DNA of 64,000 nucleotides from assembly GCF_014385095.1 (NCBI RefSeq), contig NZ_JACRTC010000005.1:158075-222074 (forward strand). The letters are read 5' to 3'. The notes under the pieces are model-generated. The model had not been told where the DNA came from and searched no databases. It saw only the letters and a program-made list of their open reading frames with translations. Both the position numbers and the translations under genes were made by a program. The DNA is from Zongyangia hominis (lineage in GTDB: Bacteria > Bacillota > Clostridia > Oscillospirales > Ruminococcaceae). Positions 63,001 through 64,000 of this stretch are shown here, piece by piece (position 1 is the stretch's first letter; every line of letters begins with the position of its first letter).

Positions 63001-64000
63001 TCAAAGGTACCATTTATCCGCTCAAGAGCATTTGGAGAGAATATTCTGACGTGCCTGTTGAGGCGACCGATGTAGCTATCAATGCGGATGGCTCCAAGGT
63101 AGATGTCGGAGATACCATCACGATTAGTGCCAGAGTACTGCCTGTTGCTTCCACACAAAAGGTGGAGTGGAAGGTCTCCGATGTGGACGGCAGCGCAGAG
63201 ATCGTCTCTTCGACAGACAATACCATCACTCTGCGGGGTGTCAAAAAGGGCGGCGTACATGTCAAGGCCACCGTACCCGGAACAGAGATTTCTGCTGAGG
63301 GTATCCTCCAGGTCATTGAGAGTGTCTTTTACACCAATTTGACCGGCTGGGAGACGGTCGGCGGCTCTTGGAGCATCGACGAAAAGGGTTACCTGGGCAC
63401 TGGCGGCGGCGACATGTTCACTGTGGCCAAAGAGTCCGCTAAAAACTTCACCCTGAATGCCGATATCACCCTGGAAGCCGGCGACGCGTTTGGACTGATT
63501 TTCCATGCCAAGAACGAGCATGCGAATGAGGGTTCTTACGTACTCAACTTTGACTTATCCGATCAGGCGAATGGACAGCGGTTTAGAATCTTTGAATTCC
63601 CGTTCAGAGGGGATGCTACCAGCAATGTTGCTGTCAAGACCTTTGCGGATGCTGGATTTACACCTGAACGTGGCAAGACTTATCCGGTGGAGCTGACGGT
63701 CAAGGATGGCAAGATTAGCTTTACCTTTGACGGTAAGGAAATCTTCAAAGATGTAGTGGATACCAACGATACCCAGGTCTATACGGAAGGCCGTATCGGA
63801 TTTATGGGTTATAACGCGACGGTTCGTGCACAGAACTTCTATGTCACCACGGAATCCCCCATCAAGACGGTGGTTACTCAGATCGAGGACATCAACGTGA
63901 TGGTGGGTGCACCGGCGGACGAAGTGCTGGCCAAACTCCCGGCAAAAGTCACGGTGGAGCAGGAAGACGGCATCCAGAGAGACGTAGACGTTGTCTGGAA
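60078..64000 (+). CDS. Secreted multidomain GH32 fructan hydrolase, C-terminus beyond window
   Basis: The frame is open for 1307 codons from ATG 60078 (GAAGGAGGA) to the edge. A signal peptide (about 1-35, ending AIAA) is followed by two concanavalin-like domains (about 40-215 and 220-395) and a short linker domain. The GH32 core begins near residue 490 with all three carboxylates: Asp515 in WCNDPNGM, RDP at 641-643 and Glu697 in WTECPDF. A GH32 beta-sandwich follows, then a BIG2-type Ig domain (about 995-1075), another concanavalin-like domain (about 1085-1260) and an Ig-like start (VTQIEDINVMVGAP). It probably cleaves levan or inulin outside the cell. A surface-binding end is expected beyond the edge. 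Confidence 0.92.
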   Translation, partial: MNTFCSKAKRATKRLAVFALTLIVALSSVLPAIAATDPTTLDVTFRNGDYSELNGVYTLNKANDNGNNIVPSDASANTFDYSADVQLIDADGAATLVFGYNGGRFNGLELKQDGTSVKVTSFIDKDPDHAYPNNYAFQGIEVADTSVTADFVKVRLTMDENKLLTVYVGGKQVTTYDFNQKEGKEGIPYYPGQLGLMTWNASAKFKNLTATTNDTQAGDPNFNTNIVGDWTNAGESGPGDWTVTESGMRGNNAAKGDTFYTSSKYMEPSKAFVLEADMHLESGQAAGLTFGVKNPDVPKQTWYCVNVDKVMKITKLFKNTGGEVWNVNRPLTDTELKKKDFKVRIEYLEGGRMNFYLDDKLVGYQQENSFAGGYIGIMTFQSDATFNNVMFYEAPTPKLTGLDVKDVEITPTFDDTVYKYSGTVPFETESVQIKANTTDDFDLTINDTPVPKDQYMEVGLMVGNNDILVKATDRDTKLTAITTVSIKRQQDPNFAYTESYRPQFHYSQESGWCNDPNGMVYYEGEWHLFYQYNEQKTWTSMHWGHAVSTDLINWTELPIALYPDELGTIFSGSAVVDEYNTSGFFTDTPEKKGLVAIFTHDGGGQKQSIAYSTDKGRTWTKYEGNPVISSADDPLKDGAFRDPKVFWHKESNQWMMVVAGGPLRFFSSKDLKTWTFESGYNQTQNLNGKSVNGIWTECPDFYRLEVDKTGTYKWVLSLGGRYYMVGDFDKIGEKWYFVPDTNEQFSMNYAPDSYAAQTYFGWDENGTTNGTPDGRRIMINWMSNWGYAGNIANITDPNNGAFTLQHEMTLQKNADGKIRLYQNPIEQYNSLRLTDKATELNTTLTPGGENPLASFSGDQYEIVAEFTPKDGATQVGFKLRTGANQETLVYYNLNDHKMYIDRTKSGKSPGGNFPGVYSQSTAMTADGKIQMHIYVDWSSVEAFGNYGETVGTALIYPDFASTGAEVYTLGGDADVKGTIYPLKSIWREYSDVPVEATDVAINADGSKVDVGDTITISARVLPVASTQKVEWKVSDVDGSAEIVSSTDNTITLRGVKKGGVHVKATVPGTEISAEGILQVIESVFYTNLTGWETVGGSWSIDEKGYLGTGGGDMFTVAKESAKNFTLNADITLEAGDAFGLIFHAKNEHANEGSYVLNFDLSDQANGQRFRIFEFPFRGDATSNVAVKTFADAGFTPERGKTYPVELTVKDGKISFTFDGKEIFKDVVDTNDTQVYTEGRIGFMGYNATVRAQNFYVTTESPIKTVVTQIEDINVMVGAPADEVLAKLPAKVTVEQEDGIQRDVDVVW

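Noticed and set aside
62607..63521. Minus-strand frame of 304 codons opposite the GH32 gene
   Set aside because: It is antisense to a well-supported enzyme frame and lacks recognisable motifs.

Overview
The window is 64 kb of visibly GC-rich bacterial chromosome. It most likely comes from a spore-forming anaerobe of class Clostridia (Oscillospirales/Ruminococcaceae-like; an inference from gene content and synteny, no 16S is present). Evidence: the sporulation genes yqfC, yqfD and ylbJ, a Gram-positive T-box riboswitch, a Bacillus-type LexA box in front of recA, GTG/TTG starts with strong AGGAGG ribosome sites, and surface proteins ending in NPTTG-type sorting signals. There is no phage, transposase or CRISPR array. 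The content is mostly housekeeping clusters joined to sugar, envelope-stress and surface modules.

Layout. 1-7.2 kb (mostly minus): a GIY-YIG-like protein cut by the window edge, a DUF6530 protein, a large membrane-anchored cell-wall amidase, xylulokinase, a small Cys-containing protein and YlbJ. 7.4-17.6 kb (plus): the classic run yqfC-yqfD-phoH-ybeY-dgkA-era-yqzL-recO-mutS2, then a branching enzyme. 17.7-24.1 kb: thioredoxin and an aspartate carbamoyltransferase with a zinc-finger-like tail (both minus), tRNA-Gln, an endonuclease Q-UvrD helicase fusion, deoC and tRNA-Val. 24.3-29.6 kb: a response regulator, histidine kinase and FtsX-type ABC exporter, with matching dyads before the regulator and before the ABC genes. 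29.8-32.9 kb: coupled NAD salvage genes (nicotinamidase, nicotinate phosphoribosyltransferase), an SGNH hydrolase and a small membrane protein.

33-37 kb: four tandem paralogous PfkB-family sugar kinases (minus), divergent from a nitroreductase. 38-42 kb: a lipoprotein plus a second two-component system. 42-50.6 kb: DUF1385-prmC, recA-recX, rimO-pgsA, then a Cys-type T-box leader driving cysE and cysS, which are read as one uninterrupted frame. 50.8-53.2 kb: two tandem, partly identical surface proteins with duplicated promoters, leaders and terminators. 53.3-54.8 kb: a PH-domain protein and a 1-phosphofructokinase-like kinase. 55-59.5 kb: a heterodimeric ABC exporter facing a MerR regulator across a MerR-type promoter with a 19-bp spacer. 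From 60.1 kb to the edge: a very large secreted GH32 fructan hydrolase, incomplete at its C-terminus.

Points most worth a second look: the cysE-cysS fusion under T-box control, the ATCase with a PyrI-like Cys4 tail, the EndoQ-helicase fusion, the four-kinase cluster, the duplicated surface proteins, the 60-bp tandem repeats between recX and rimO, and several structured spacers inside otherwise tight gene clusters.
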